The notes: generated by a model not told the origin, from the sequence alone. A stretch of 64,000 nucleotides of DNA from Rickettsia hoogstraalii (GCF_000825685.1 NZ_CCXM01000001.1:953828-1017827); one strand, 5' to 3'; counted from the first letter of the stretch, positions 1 to 9,706 are shown. Numbers and translations: made by a program.

Positions 1-993
1 CATCCTACCGGCAAGTGGTGCAGATAAAAATTGTGTTCCGCCCGTCACCATCATAGTAGCCCCGATTTGTAATGTATCATATCCGGCAATAGTAAAGAGA
101 AATAGCGGTAATATATATACTGCCCCGTATAATCCGATACCCATAACGAACGAATAAAGGCAACCAAAAGTAAAGTCTTTATAAAGGAATGTTTTTAAAT
201 CTAAAATTGGATTAATAAAGGTTAGTTCTCTAATGATTAATAAAACAAAACCTAAAGCTACTGCAATACTTAAGAATAGTATTAAATTATCCTCAAGCCA
301 CCCTTTTTTGTTTCCTTCTTCTAAAACATACTGTAATAAGCCGAGCGTTAAAGCCATTAATAATATACCGAGAAAATCAAAATTTTTCAGTAATTTATAA
401 TTTGGTTTATCAAAATCCCCATATAAAAATACTACCGTGCATACGAAAATACCGGGTATGACGTTTAATAAAAACATAAAATGCCATGATAAAATCTCCG
501 TAATATATCCACCGAGTGTAGGTCCTAAAGTAGGGGCCACAGTTACGACAAGTCCAATTAAGATAGTAACGGTAGGACGTTGTGATGCAGGAAAAATTAT
601 AAAAACGGTACTAAATACCGTCGGTATCATAGCACCGCCAAAAAATCCTTGTAATGCTCTAAAGATAATCATTGATTCAATATTAGTTGCGAGCGAACAT
701 AATACGCTCATAACCGTAAATCCTAGAGCTGCAATAAAATAAGAAATTCTGGTAGAAAGTAACCTTGCTAAAAAGCCGGTAATAGGAATAATGATAACTT
801 CAGCTATTAAGTAAGATGTTTGAACCCAAGAAAGCTCATCGCTTGATGCAGCAAGACCTGCAGCTATTACAGATAATGAGCTAGCGACAATCTGAATATC
901 AAGTACCGACATAAACATCCCGACAACCATACCAAAAAAAGCAAATAATTGCTTTTTAGAAAGAGCAGGCGGTTGTAAATTATCATTTGACAT
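1..993 (-). CDS. emrB: EmrB/QacA-family multidrug exporter (N-terminal part)
   Basis: The window holds the first 331 residues of an inner-membrane, proton-driven drug exporter of the DHA2 branch of the major facilitator superfamily; the C-terminus lies beyond the window edge. The start is MSNDNLQPPALSKKQL, followed by a run of hydrophobic helices with family-typical stretches: SVLDIQIVASSL in helix 1, RALQGFFGGAMIPT in the middle of the N-half, and motif C as GPTLGGYI followed by WHFMFLLNV. EmrB proteins normally have 14 helices and work with an EmrA adaptor and an outer-membrane channel. No emrA is visible here; it could lie to the left. The family call is secure, the substrate is unknown. 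Confidence 0.9.
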   Translation of the reverse strand, partial: MSNDNLQPPALSKKQLFAFFGMVVGMFMSVLDIQIVASSLSVIAAGLAASSDELSWVQTSYLIAEVIIIPITGFLARLLSTRISYFIAALGFTVMSVLCSLATNIESMIIFRALQGFFGGAMIPTVFSTVFIIFPASQRPTVTILIGLVVTVAPTLGPTLGGYITEILSWHFMFLLNVIPGIFVCTVVFLYGDFDKPNYKLLKNFDFLGILLMALTLGLLQYVLEEGNKKGWLEDNLILFLSIAVALGFVLLIIRELTFINPILDLKTFLYKDFTFGCLYSFVMGIGLYGAVYILPLFLFTIAGYDTLQIGATMMVTGGTQFLSAPLAGRM

Positions 994-1000
994 AATTAAA

Positions 1001-1234
1001 TTATACAGTTTAAATTAAATAAAGTTAATAAGTGACATAAAAATATATGTTTAAAATAAAAAATTGTTGTACAACTTTTAATTTTTAATTAAACTATTTA
1101 TTAGGATATAAGTAGACAAGACCTAATATATGGTAATCATTTTATTTATATTTAGCAAATAATAAATATGTGATTGATTTATTAAAAAATATTTATTATA
1201 ATAAACATTTATTAACTATAATTGATTTATCAAT
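1001..1234. other. AT-rich divergent intergenic region
   Basis: This gap separates the divergent emrB and the 67-residue gene. It is very AT-rich with several TATAAT-like hexamers. I see no clear paired -35/-10 promoter, no repeat and no RNA gene. Promoters for both flanking genes probably lie here. Confidence 0.3.
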
Positions 1235-1438
1235 ATGCAAAATCCAGCACAAAAAGTTATATCTTTTTCAGAGCATAAATCTGATATAGAACGCATAAAG
1301 AAATCAATAGAAGAAGGGTGGGCAATAGTAAAGCTAGTACCTAATAAAGACCGTTTTATCGGACTTTTAGAAAAGATTTCGCATGCTGAAGATGAAACAA
1401 TCTATATTCCTCCAAGAAAAAAGATAATGGTTAATTAA
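1235..1438 (+). CDS. Conserved-looking small hypothetical protein
   Basis: A 67-residue soluble protein starting MQNPAQKVISFSEHK. It has no signal peptide, membrane helix or motif I recognise. The amphipathic stretch DIERIKKSIEEGWAIVKLV followed by PNKDRFIGLLEKI looks like a small alpha/beta fold, and the C-terminus is basic (PPRKKIMVN). There is no strong ribosome binding site. Codon use matches the neighbours and the frame is cleanly closed, so a real small gene is more likely than chance. A type G hairpin follows the stop directly. Function unknown. Confidence 0.55.
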   Translation: MQNPAQKVISFSEHKSDIERIKKSIEEGWAIVKLVPNKDRFIGLLEKISHAEDETIYIPPRKKIMVN

Positions 1439-1440
1439 CA

Positions 1441-1474
1441 CGAATAGCGAATTATTACATAATCTGCTATTCGG
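1441..1474. repeat. Type G short hairpin repeat, copy 1
   Basis: The arms CGAATAGC and GCTATTCG flank a loop of about 18 bases. The whole unit recurs almost unchanged at 16044-16077. It lies just behind the stop codon of the 67-residue gene, so it could act as a transcript end, but it has no T-run. Confidence 0.6.
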
Positions 1475-1512
1475 CTTAAGAAGTTGAATATAAAATTGCA
1501 ATAAAGCAATAT

Positions 1513-2301
1513 TCAATGATTTAAGGCTTGTATCTTTTTTAAGTACGGTGATTTTATTTTTTTTAAAAAAGGTATTACTTTTCCTTTTAGTTCAGGTATC
1601 ATAATTGCAATATCTGCTAAAAGAGATTCTGTATAAATATAAACACAAATTTCCTCTAATATTATAAATTTTTTTATAAACGGTAATATAATATCAAAAT
1701 CTATTTTTTTAAATCTGATTATTATATAACTGAGTCCCTGAAAAGCAGTTTTATGTATTTGTTCACTTTCTTTTTTTTAAGAAAATACAGGCAAACATCT
1801 AATACTTCTCTATAATTTAAAGAATTTTGACAAAAGCTTAAAATAAACTCTTTTTTTTTCTTCTTCATTATTTAAGGAGTACATTAGTGTTTTATCTGTG
1901 TATATTTTTAAAATTTTTCCGGTAAAAAAATCAATTCCATTTTTAAAATATTCTAAATAAATTTCTCTCTTTAATTTTATTACACTATAAGTAATCTGCT
2001 CTAAGGTATCTTTAGTTTCATATAATATTCTTTCACTTTTACTATTTAAATTATTAAACAAGATAGGTAATATTAATTTTTCTTTAATCTTTTTAAATCT
2101 ATAAGCTAAGATTCCTAAAGCTTGAAGTGCCGCAGCTTGTATTAATTCTTCAGGATTTTTTAAATTTTTAATAATGCAATCCATGGCTTCTTCATAATCT
2201 TCATAATGTCCTACATTTATTATATAATAAAAAGATTTTGTCCATTCAGGAAGATTAATCACATCAGGTTGTTTTTTAAACTCTTCTTCGTTAACTATCA
2301 T
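1513..2301 (-). pseudogene. HEAT-like alpha-helical repeat protein, broken
   Basis: The intact N-terminal 163 residues (MIVNEEEFKKQPDVINLPEW) form paired helices like HEAT or Armadillo units, for example CIIKNLKNPEELIQAAALQA and KEKLILPILFNNLNSKSERI. A stop at 1810-1812 ends this frame. Similar helical sequence continues downstream in other frames (HKTAFQGLSYIIIRFKKIDF, then a stop at 1513-1515), with breaks near a run of eight A at about 1770. The simplest reading is one longer gene cut by a stop and frameshifts. A SUKH-like fragment lies directly upstream on the same strand, which is the kind of neighbourhood seen for toxin-immunity genes. Function otherwise unknown. Confidence 0.55.
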
Positions 2302-2313
2302 ATACTAATGTCC

Positions 2314-2424
2314 TTATTTTATAATTTTACCATTATATTTTAATAACCATTCTTTATGTTTTTCAGGTAATCTAGCTTGAATCAATTTTTCAAAACTTTT
2401 TATTGTTTCTAAGTTAGTAGGTAC
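2314..2424 (-). pseudogene. SUKH (SMI1/KNR4)-like domain fragment
   Basis: A short open stretch reads VPTNLETIKSFEKLIQARLP followed by EKHKEWLLKYNGKIIK and a stop. The pattern of a helix, LPE, a helix and then (L/I)LKYNG matches the start of SMI1/KNR4 (SUKH) domains, known in bacteria mainly as immunity proteins to polymorphic toxins. No start codon is in frame; ATGATAAAAG just upstream is in another frame, so the 5' end looks frameshifted, and the domain stops after about 36 residues. This is a remnant, assigned from a short motif only. Confidence 0.4.
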
Positions 2425-2571
2425 CTTTTATCATTATTAGTATTTTAAGTTATTTTTCTGGATACCGTGAAGGGATCACGGTATGACACGAATGCGTTTT
2501 TCTATACATTATTAGTGTATCAGGTTTTACCCGTCTATCAACAAAATAGGGCTATAATTTTATTTAGAAAA

Positions 2572-2647
2572 TGGTGCCAATGTGGGGATTTGAACCCCAG
2601 ACCTACGCATTACGAATGCGCCGCTCTACCAGCTGAGCTACATCGGC
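2572..2647 (-). tRNA. tRNA-Thr (anticodon CGT)
   Basis: On the minus strand a full cloverleaf is visible: acceptor GCCGATG paired with CATTGGC, D-stem GCTC/GAGC, anticodon stem GCGCA/TGCGT with loop TTCGTAA (anticodon CGT, codon ACG, threonine), T-stem TGGGG/CCCCA with loop TTCAAAT, and an encoded CCA end. The length is 76 bases including CCA. All stems pair, with one G-T in the acceptor and one in the anticodon stem. Confidence 0.95.
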
Positions 2648-2689
2648 TGAAATATAGTTATGTTATTTGGGATATGTCATTCCTGTGAG

Positions 2690-2855
2690 GTATTGTTGCG
2701 TGGACTGGTTTTCCGTCATTGCGAGAAGAATTACGTAGTAACTCGACGAAGCAATCCAGCAAAAAATTCTGTAAATCAGAATTTTTTTAATTATTTTTTG
2801 GATTGCCACGTCGCTTCGCTCCTCGCAATGACGATTTGGCATCCATGCAACAACG
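2690..2855. repeat. Type A palindromic repeat with outer shell, copy A1
   Basis: The core runs from GTCATTGCGAG (2715) to CTCGCAATGAC (ending 2832), with inner arms GCAATCC and GGATTGCC and a centre of A/T-rich inverted sequence. Outside it are TGTTGCGTGGA and TCCATGCAACA, a second inverted pair that also encloses other repeat types in this window. It fills the gap between the tRNA and the 3' end of bamA. Confidence 0.85.
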
Positions 2856-2887
2856 CAGACAAGTCACGAGGTGACAATGAAGCATTT

Positions 2888-5194
2888 TTATAAATGCGTT
2901 GAAAATCTTAAATGGAAATGCTGCGTATCGTCATATTTCTTCTTCTTAACCGGGAAACCCCAATCCATTCTGATCGGTGCAAAACGTGTTACCCAAATAA
3001 AGCCGAAACCAACGGAAGCTCTAAGCGATTTATCGTTATAAAAACCGTTTGGAGTTTGATATTGTTTCTTATTTAGACCTACTCCCCATACGCTTCCTAA
3101 ATCCATAAAGACTGCACCGGTTAAATTAAATTCCTCAGGTACAGGTGTTGGGAAATTAAGCTCTGTTGAGAATGTGTAATATCGCTCACCGCCAAGTCCT
3201 TCATTAGTGACCTTTTCGCGAGGTCCTACACCACCGCTTGCAAAGCCTCTTAAACTATAATCACCTAAATTAAAGCGATCGGAAATTCTAATAATTTTTC
3301 CTCCAAGCCCTGCAATATCACCACCGGAAGTAGATAATTTTAAAGTAAGCTTGTTATGTATGAAAGATTTATAATATTTACCGTCAACTTCATGTTTTAT
3401 ATATTTGTTATCACCTCCAACGCCGGCAAATTCTTGTGTGCCGCTTACTAAATAACCGTTCTTTGGAACAATTTTGTTATCAGTTTGATCATAAGTAATA
3501 GTATGTCCTATAGCAGAAGTAATAAATCTTCCCATCTGCTCATTTAAGAATATTGAGCTTGATGGACTCGGTGCACTTAAAATATCACGTTTAATTAAAT
3601 AATCTATTTCGTGACCTAAATCCTCTTTAATTTCATAACCAAGAGAAGTTTTAACCCCTATAGAGTGTAACTTATAGCTTTGATCGGTTGTATTTAATAC
3701 ACTGGCACCGCGTCCGGTATAGTTTCTAAAAGCATTTACGCCAAGTGATAAATCACGATCTAAAAAGTGCGGTTCGGTAATACCGCCGTAATAGCTTGTA
3801 CTGTTTTTACTTACTTGTACACCGGCATTAAGTAGTTTACCGGTACCGACTAAATTACGCTCTAAGAAAGAGAAACGCCCGAATAAACCGCCAGCAGTAT
3901 TATATCCTAAATCAAAACCTATAGAGGAAGTAGATTTTTCATCAACTTCAACGTTAACATCATATTTATCTTTAGCTTTAGTCGGAGCTAAGCTAATTGC
4001 TACTTTCTCAAAATAATCTAAATTTCTAAGGTTACGCTCACCTTTTTCAATATATGAACGGTTAATTATGTCACCTTCTTCTGTTTTAAATTCTCTTCTT
4101 ATAACATGGTCTTCGGTTTTAAGGTTATTAATAATATTAATTTTATTAATATAAACCTTATCAGCTTTCTCAATAATAAATTTAATATCTGCAGTATGAT
4201 TAGCATTTTTCATTATATCTGGATAAACATTTACTGCAGGGTAACCGTTCGCTGTAAAATATTCTCCGATTTTTTCAGCTATATCATCAACCTTTTTCAT
4301 ATTGAAAACCTTGCCTTGCTTAATATTAACAATTTTATTAAGCGGTGTTATATCTGTATTAGTTAATTTATTGTCTATTGTAATATTACCGAAGCTATAT
4401 TTTTCTCCCTCTTCAATGGAATAGGTAAGGGTGAAATATTCTTTAGTATTATTGAGTTCTGCCGATGCCGAAATTACTCTAAAATCTGCAAAACCTACAG
4501 ATTGATAAAACTCTCTCAGTAATTCTTTATCATATTCCACTCTATCAGGATCGTAAGTATCGTTACTTTCTAAAAAACGAAACCAACGAGATTCTTTAGT
4601 TAAAACAATAGATTTAAGTTCTGAATCACTATAATTTTCATTACCGCTAAAATAAATATATTTAATACCGGTTTTTGGTCCTTCTGCTATATCAAAAATA
4701 ACCTTAACTCTGTTGTTTTCTAAATTCTCGATTTTAGGTGTTACCGTGGTAGCAAAACGTCCGCTACGTTTATAAATTTCTAATATTTTCTTTACGTCTA
4801 ATTCAATTTTAGCTTGGCTAAGAGATTCGCCAGACATTGTATAAATTTCTTTAGCGAGCATATTAGTTTTGATTTTAGAATTACCGCTAAATACTACGCT
4901 ACTTATAAAAGGCGTTTCAGTAACGTTGACTATTAAATTACCCTCATTTGTTATATGTATATTTATATTTCTAAAAAGTGAGGTGGCATATAAACGTTTT
5001 ATTGCTTCATCTTCTTTAGAATTATTATAGGTTTCTCCTACCTTAAGCTTTAAATAGCTCTCAATAGTAGAACGCTCAACCCTATGGTTACCTTCGATAG
5101 TTATTTTACGAATTACAGAGTCAGCTAATGAAATATGATAATAAAAAATCGTTAATAATAAAATTGTTAACTTACTAATTGATCTGATTTTCAC
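2888..5194 (-). CDS. bamA: Outer-membrane protein assembly factor BamA
   Basis: The central Omp85 protein that folds and inserts beta-barrel proteins into the outer membrane. At 768 residues it has the usual length. A signal peptide (MKIRSISKLTILLLTIFYYH, ending near LADS) is followed by about five POTRA domains over residues 25-420, starting with IRKITIEGNHRVERSTIESY, then a 16-strand barrel. The barrel carries the conserved loop-6 motif as LRGF (SLRGFASGG) and a strand reading ERNLVGTGKLLNAGVQVS. The C-terminus ends FHLRFSTHL, without the usual final aromatic residue. It follows rseP on the same strand, as in many proteobacteria, with a type B palindrome in the gap. Its partner bamD is also in this window. 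Confidence 0.97.
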   Translation of the reverse strand: MKIRSISKLTILLLTIFYYHISLADSVIRKITIEGNHRVERSTIESYLKLKVGETYNNSKEDEAIKRLYATSLFRNINIHITNEGNLIVNVTETPFISSVVFSGNSKIKTNMLAKEIYTMSGESLSQAKIELDVKKILEIYKRSGRFATTVTPKIENLENNRVKVIFDIAEGPKTGIKYIYFSGNENYSDSELKSIVLTKESRWFRFLESNDTYDPDRVEYDKELLREFYQSVGFADFRVISASAELNNTKEYFTLTYSIEEGEKYSFGNITIDNKLTNTDITPLNKIVNIKQGKVFNMKKVDDIAEKIGEYFTANGYPAVNVYPDIMKNANHTADIKFIIEKADKVYINKINIINNLKTEDHVIRREFKTEEGDIINRSYIEKGERNLRNLDYFEKVAISLAPTKAKDKYDVNVEVDEKSTSSIGFDLGYNTAGGLFGRFSFLERNLVGTGKLLNAGVQVSKNSTSYYGGITEPHFLDRDLSLGVNAFRNYTGRGASVLNTTDQSYKLHSIGVKTSLGYEIKEDLGHEIDYLIKRDILSAPSPSSSIFLNEQMGRFITSAIGHTITYDQTDNKIVPKNGYLVSGTQEFAGVGGDNKYIKHEVDGKYYKSFIHNKLTLKLSTSGGDIAGLGGKIIRISDRFNLGDYSLRGFASGGVGPREKVTNEGLGGERYYTFSTELNFPTPVPEEFNLTGAVFMDLGSVWGVGLNKKQYQTPNGFYNDKSLRASVGFGFIWVTRFAPIRMDWGFPVKKKKYDDTQHFHLRFSTHL

Positions 5195-5243
5195 CTAAAA
5201 CCTTCTTTAAGATTTAATTTAAATTTCTAATGTTTAAATACGA

Positions 5244-5337
5244 TGTCATACCGTGGCTTGACCACGGTATCCAAAAAAACAATACTAATAATCTTGATAT
5301 TTCTAACTGGATACCGTGGTCAAGCCACGGTATGACA
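5244..5337. repeat. Type B palindromic repeat
   Basis: A near-perfect inverted repeat: TGTCATACCGTGGCTTGACC and ACGGTATCC on the left, GGATACCGTGG and TCAAGCCACGGTATGACA on the right, with an A/T-rich centre. It lies between rseP and bamA. It could fold in the transcript and act as a terminator or RNA-stability element, but no T-run follows. Confidence 0.8.
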
Positions 5338-5408
5338 GGTGCATTTAAACGTAATTAATGTACTCCACTATAGTAGATAATATAAACGAGAGCAAGCAAA
5401 TCTATAAT

Positions 5409-6482
5409 TTAGGAAAATAAATTTTGTATATCGTTAGAAACAGAGATTATAATAAGAAAAATTATTATTGCCGCTCCTAATTGTAATAAAATATTTTTAG
5501 TTTTAGGATTCGGTAATCTACCGGTAATTGCTTCATAGAGTATAAATATCAAATGTCCGCCGTCAAGTACCGGTATAGGTAGTAAGTTAAGTAACCCTAA
5601 ATTAACGGAAAGCATTGCTATAAATAATAGATACATTTGGGTTCCGCCAGCTATAGATTTTCCTGACTCTTTAGCAATAGCTACCGGTCCTCCTATCTCA
5701 TCGAATGACCGTTTTCTTACAATCATTTGCGATATTGCTTTTAGAGTTAAAGCAGACATGTCTATAGTAGTATTAATAGCTTCCCAAAATCCTCCTAAAA
5801 TTCCTATTTTAGTATGAATAGGTTCATTTTTAGCTATAATACCGATGCGAAGAGTTTTCTTAACTTTCTTTTCTTCGGGAGGCGATATAATTATTTCTTG
5901 AGGCATTATATTAACGATAAATTCCTCATTTTTTCTTTCTATAGTTAAAGTAGAAGAGCTAAAGCCGTTAATTAATATCTCTCTCTGCACGTCCCCGAAA
6001 TCTTTAACAGATTTATCGTTAACCTTAACAATTTTATCTCCTTCTCTTAAGTCTGCTCTCTCTGCCGGTGATGAAGCTACTACATCACCTATTATAGGAG
6101 GAATCTCTGTTTTTCCAAAGTAACAATAAAAACCTGCAAATATTATTACGGCAAGTAAATAATTAATTAACGGACCTGCCGCAACTATTAAAAAACGTTC
6201 TAAACAAGATTTAGCATAAAAAGCTACTTTTTCGTTAACTTCTTTAGTCTTATCCATAAGGCTGCGATCATAGCCGTAAATCTTGACATAACCGCCAAGC
6301 GGTATAAGACAAATCTTCCACCTAACTCCTCTTGTATCGGTAATGCCTATTAGTTCTTTACCGAAACCTATCGAGAATTCTTCAACTTTTACATTAAAAT
6401 ATCTAGCAATACAATAATGCCCAAATTCATGGATAAATACCAAGATACTAATGGTTATAATAAACCCGATTATAGATAGCAT
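5409..6482 (-). CDS. rseP: Site-2 protease RseP (M50 zinc metalloprotease)
   Basis: An intramembrane zinc protease that cuts regulators such as anti-sigma factors within the inner membrane. At 357 residues it is somewhat short for the family but complete. The zinc motif HEFGH sits in the first helix (about residues 18-22), a PDZ domain covers roughly residues 115-190 ([20 protein letters not shown]), and the last helices carry [12 protein letters not shown] with the third zinc ligand Asp. Four membrane segments are recognisable. The start ATG is directly preceded by a type E palindrome, whose arm supplies the whole immediate upstream sequence (CGAGTATAATTT). It is upstream of bamA on the same strand. 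The substrate in this organism is unknown. Confidence 0.95.
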   Translation of the reverse strand: MLSIIGFIITISILVFIHEFGHYCIARYFNVKVEEFSIGFGKELIGITDTRGVRWKICLIPLGGYVKIYGYDRSLMDKTKEVNEKVAFYAKSCLERFLIVAAGPLINYLLAVIIFAGFYCYFGKTEIPPIIGDVVASSPAERADLREGDKIVKVNDKSVKDFGDVQREILINGFSSSTLTIERKNEEFIVNIMPQEIIISPPEEKKVKKTLRIGIIAKNEPIHTKIGILGGFWEAINTTIDMSALTLKAISQMIVRKRSFDEIGGPVAIAKESGKSIAGGTQMYLLFIAMLSVNLGLLNLLPIPVLDGGHLIFILYEAITGRLPNPKTKNILLQLGAAIIIFLIIISVSNDIQNLFS

Positions 6483-6487
6483 AAATT

Positions 6488-6612
6488 ATACTCGTTTAAT
6501 TTGAAAAATTGGCGGCGTTACTTTTCGCTTATAATCCTCACGTAGTATATCTACGCTGCGGTTATAAGCTTCAAAGTGCTTTGCTCTTTTCCAAATTAAA
6601 CTTCGTCTATGC
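6488..6612. repeat. Type E palindromic repeat, copy E1 (in front of rseP)
   Basis: The arms TTTAATTTGAAAAATTGGC and GCTCTTTTCCAAATTAAA are inverted, and the centre CTCACGTAGTATATCTACGC is also partly inverted. Read on the minus strand it ends CAAATTAAACGAGTATA only six bases before the rseP start codon, the same placement seen for rsmE and coq7. Confidence 0.75.
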
Positions 6613-6689
6613 ATTTTCATATTTTTTATAAGTTTACTAATAAATTATTTTAAGGTATAAATTGCAAGGTTATAGATATCATTTCGTTG

Positions 6690-6850
6690 TTGTGAGTGAT
6701 ATTGTTGCAGGAATCCCTTTCCACGTCATTGCGAGGAAATTACGAAGTAATTGACGAAGCAATCTCAAGATATTTGACGAGATTGCCACGCAGCCTACGG
6801 CTGCTCGCAATGATGGTAAAACTGATGCACGCAAGTAATACTTACTCGCA
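6690..6850. repeat. Type A palindromic repeat, copy A2
   Basis: The core runs from GTCATTGCGAGG (6725) to CTGCTCGCAATGA (ending 6814), with inner arms GCAATCTC and GAGATTGCC. Degenerate outer shell sequence is seen as TTGTTGCAGGAATC on the left and GATGCACGCAAG on the right. It lies directly upstream of nusB. The last CGCAATGAC offers an extra in-frame ATG to nusB that is probably not the real start. Confidence 0.8.
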
Positions 6851-6877
6851 ATGACGAAAATTAAATTTCTTTTCTTT

Positions 6878-7348
6878 ATGAGTTCAAATAAAATTAATAA
6901 AAAGTCGATTGCACGTATTGCAGTAGTGCAAGCTATTTATCAAAACATATTGCAAAATAACGACGATATGGATGATATCATGCAAAATGTACTTTCTTTT
7001 TATCAAAATAATAATTCTATAACAGATTTACCTGAGAATTTAAAAATATCATTAAGTATAAGTCATTTTAAAATGCTGGTAAAGTCAGTATTTGAAAATA
7101 TTAATAAACTAGACGAAATTATCGACAATCATTTAACAAATGATAAAGATCCTGCACATATGCCGATCTTACTCCGAGCTTTATTGCGGGTTAGTATATG
7201 TGAGCTATTATTTTGTCCTACTACTCCTGCTAAAGTAGTAATCAACGAATATACGGACATAGCAAATGATATGTTAAATGAACACGAGATTGGTTTTGTG
7301 AATTCAATATTAGACAAAATAGCTCAAGAAAATAATAAAATTTCATGA
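6878..7348 (+). CDS. nusB: Transcription antitermination factor NusB
   Basis: An RNA-binding antitermination factor that works with NusE/S10 on rRNA operons. The protein starts [20 protein letters not shown] and keeps the family signature of an all-helical fold, with a C-terminal block [16 protein letters not shown], then [14 protein letters not shown] and [11 protein letters not shown]. The ATG at 6851 is in frame, but it lies in the end of a repeat and adds MTKIKFLFF, unlike other NusB proteins, so I prefer 6878. The stop overlaps the start of rlmE (ATGA), which indicates translational coupling of two RNA-related genes. Confidence 0.92.
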   Translation: MSSNKINKKSIARIAVVQAIYQNILQNNDDMDDIMQNVLSFYQNNNSITDLPENLKISLSISHFKMLVKSVFENINKLDEIIDNHLTNDKDPAHMPILLRALLRVSICELLFCPTTPAKVVINEYTDIANDMLNEHEIGFVNSILDKIAQENNKIS

Positions 7349-8028
7349 CAAATAATTTAAGCGGTTATAGAAATAAATTCGTTAGAGTTAAGACTTCTAA
7401 AAAACGTACCGTCTCTTCTAGTAATTGGCTTAGACGCCAATTAAACGATCCGTATGTTGCAAAAGCACGTATAGAAGGCTTTAGGTCGAGAGCTGCATAT
7501 AAACTACTTGAAATCCATGAAAAATTTAAACTTTTTAATCCTAACATGAAAATTGTTGATCTAGGAGCAGCTCCTGGGGGGTGGAGTCAAGTAGCTTCCA
7601 AGCTTATTAAAGCTTCGGATAATAGCCTAAATAATAAAATAATCTCTATCGATTTATTAGAAATCGAACCTATTGCCGGAGTTGAGTTTTTTCAAAAAGA
7701 CTTTTTTGAAAAAAATACGGAAGAATTAATTATTCAAGCTTTAGACGGTAAAGCTGATATAGTAATGAGTGATATGGCATCAAATACCATAGGTCATAAG
7801 GCTACAGACCATATAAGAACCTTACTTTTATGTGAGCAAGCTTTTGAATTTGCTTTAAAAGTATTAAAACCCTCCGGTCATTTTATTGCTAAAATTTTTC
7901 GTGGCGGTGCAGAAAATGAATTATTAAATAAAGTGAAGTGTGAATTTAGAACGGTGAAACATTTTAAACCTTCATCCAGCCGCAGCGAATCTACGGAAAT
8001 CTATTTAGTTGCTCTAAATAAGAAATAA
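7345..8028 (+). CDS. rlmE: 23S rRNA 2'-O-ribose U2552 methyltransferase RlmE (FtsJ)
   Basis: An S-adenosylmethionine-dependent enzyme that methylates U2552 of 23S rRNA late in 50S assembly. At 227 residues it is typical. Visible elements are the N-terminal [14 protein letters not shown] with the catalytic Lys, the SAM-binding [13 protein letters not shown] (about residues 70-83), the acidic [13 protein letters not shown] with the second catalytic Asp, the third-motif [12 protein letters not shown], and the C-terminal [16 protein letters not shown]. The start overlaps the nusB stop by four bases. It is followed by a type D (RPE1-like) repeat. Confidence 0.95.
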   Translation: MTNNLSGYRNKFVRVKTSKKRTVSSSNWLRRQLNDPYVAKARIEGFRSRAAYKLLEIHEKFKLFNPNMKIVDLGAAPGGWSQVASKLIKASDNSLNNKIISIDLLEIEPIAGVEFFQKDFFEKNTEELIIQALDGKADIVMSDMASNTIGHKATDHIRTLLLCEQAFEFALKVLKPSGHFIAKIFRGGAENELLNKVKCEFRTVKHFKPSSSRSESTEIYLVALNKK

Positions 8029-8030
8029 TA

Positions 8031-8172
8031 GACTTCTTTCATAACTTGCTTCTAAGGGTAATTTGTGTGTCGATCCGGTACTCGCATCCTCACGTACTAA
8101 AGTGTACGCTGCGGTGCTGCGTTCCGTGTCTCCTACAAATTCCTCCTTATTAGCGAGCGTTTGAAAGAAGTC
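8031..8172. repeat. Type D repeat (RPE1-like), copy D1
   Basis: The ends GACTTCTTTC and GAAAGAAGTC are inverted. The interior TCGATCCGGTACTCGCATCC and GCTGCGGTGCTGCGTTCCGT is shared with the copy inside sucA and the copy at 36616-36758. It matches my memory of the Rickettsia palindromic element RPE1, best known for inserting into protein genes. Here it is intergenic. Confidence 0.8.
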
Positions 8173-8175
8173 TAA

Positions 8176-9236
8176 TCAATATGAAAGGCGAAAGGTGGTT
8201 TCCGCCTTTAACATAACTAGAGGACATAGATGATAACCACTTATATCTCCTGTTGTTTTGACTTCCTGAGCGTATTCTTGACTGCAGCTTTGAAAATTAT
8301 TATACATCCCAACTAAATTAGCTCCGGTTTCAGTTTCAACTATTTGATTATATAAATTATTTTTTAAATTTAGAGTATTTTTAGCATATTTTTGTGTTCC
8401 TGCTTCCCAATCATCTACGGTTAAAGTAATATTCTGTTTCAAATCAAAAAAATTAACAAGTCCATGTTTACTGATTCCGGCTATTATTTCCTCAAAGCCT
8501 TCGACTATTCCATTAATTCCTAGATATTTTGTAGCTTTTTGTTTGGCAAAATTATATAAATATGATGCCCATTCTTCTGATTGTGATAGTTCTGTTTTTT
8601 TTACCAGGAAGTACCATTGTTGTTTTTCCCAAATGCTTATTAGTAATATTAATAAGATTATGTTTTGCATTATATATCTTAGAATGGGTAGCTAGCTCTT
8701 CTATTGGAGTTGTTACTTTTCTGGTAAATAAATTTTTTTTCTATGCCTCTTTCAATTATCGGTTTTGAGCCAGGGCTGTCAAAAGTTGTAGATTTATTAA
8801 AATGTAGGTTACGAGAATGTATTTCTACTAAGGTTAAATCTGAATTTATTGCTACAAGTGTTTATTGCTACAAGTGAATGACCGCTAGTATTAAAACTAT
8901 ATTCCGTGGCTTTACTTAAGCCGCCTAATTTGTTAATTACTTCATTAACAAAATCCTGAAGCGGAGTTAGTTTAGTAGGTAAATAGTGAAGAGCGATAAG
9001 CAAGTCGTCTAGTAAATCATATATATTGAATTTTGTACCGGCACTAGCAATATGAACTTCTTTAGTTTCTTTATTTATAAATGCAACAGCTTTATAACCA
9101 TATTTAGCAGTGTTGACATAATCACATGAAGCAGTTAGTATTTCCCAGCCGCTATCTGTTAATTGTTCATTGACCTTTGATGCTTCTAGATTATAAATAT
9201 TTAAATCATCTGTTTTATATGCAAGGTCTAACCCTA
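8176..9236 (-). pseudogene. Decayed paralogue of the adjacent lipase-like gene
   Basis: Translated pieces match the intact neighbour at 9700-10818 along nearly its whole length. Near the 5' end LDLAYKTD and YGYKAVAFINKETKEVHIAS match the intact LAYKTD and YGYKAVAFINKETKVVHIAS. The nucleophile region reads TSGHSLVA instead of GHSLGA, and the frame breaks just after it (stop near 8809). A second open part ending at 8176 contains KATKYLGINGIVEGF against the intact KAAEYLGINKMVEGL. The first 28 or so residues and the start codon are missing. It is a tandem duplicate lost by truncation and frameshifts. Confidence 0.8.
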
Positions 9237-9511
9237 TCTATATAAGCAAGCTTTTTAGTGCTAATATGTTTAGAATTTTTGTACTTAGACAATATCTACC
9301 TCTTTTTTAACTTGTGACCATATTTTATGGTAATTTGAAATAAAAGTCAACTAATTAGTTAATGTTTGTTAAGATGTAGAATATGAATTTGTTTTAAAAT
9401 ATTCTGTAAGACACAGTAGATTAAAAATTTATAGAGTGGCTTAAAGTAAAAAACCACCAACTATTTATCAATAATTGATGGTAATTTAGATTGTAATTAA
9501 AGTATAAAAAT
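9237..9511. other. Gap between lipase paralogues with a small palindrome
   Basis: About 275 AT-rich bases without a convincing gene. The palindrome ACCATATTTTATGGT lies at 9317-9331, followed by AATTTGAAATAAAA. The same 15-base palindrome, with one change, and the same following sequence occur at 10844-10858 in front of the intact lipase-like gene, in the other orientation. Confidence 0.4.
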
Positions 9512-9706
9512 TTACTTTCCTATTAGAGATACTTCTACCCATTTGTCTTCAATATCTTTTGATTCTAAGTTAGGTGCTTCTATTACTTCCGGAGCTGTAT
9601 TTGAAATAGTATCAATAGTGTTTTTACAAGTTTCTACTATGTCTGAAATAATATTAGCCCCACTGCGTGCTAGTCTAACAATACCAAAAACAACATACTC
9701 TAACAT
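9512..9706 (-). CDS. Small hypothetical protein or frameshifted C-terminus of the lipase-like protein
   Basis: A 64-residue frame starting MLEYVVFGIVRLARSGANII, with a short hydrophobic N-terminus and an acidic C-terminal half. It overlaps the last seven bases of the lipase-like gene, so it is either translationally coupled to it or the original C-terminus cut off by a one-base frameshift (the reading LINDMLEYVVFG would join the two). I do not recognise a family. Chance coding is possible. Confidence 0.35.
   Translation of the reverse strand: MLEYVVFGIVRLARSGANIISDIVETCKNTIDTISNTAPEVIEAPNLESKDIEDKWVEVSLIGK

Noticed and set aside
437..742. Open frame of 101 codons on the plus strand
   Set aside because: It is fully antisense to the well-supported emrB gene and has a composition typical of a shadow frame.
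2467..2893. Two short plus-strand frames across the tRNA and repeat A1
   Set aside because: They run through a tRNA and palindromic repeat sequence; translated repeat residues explain them.
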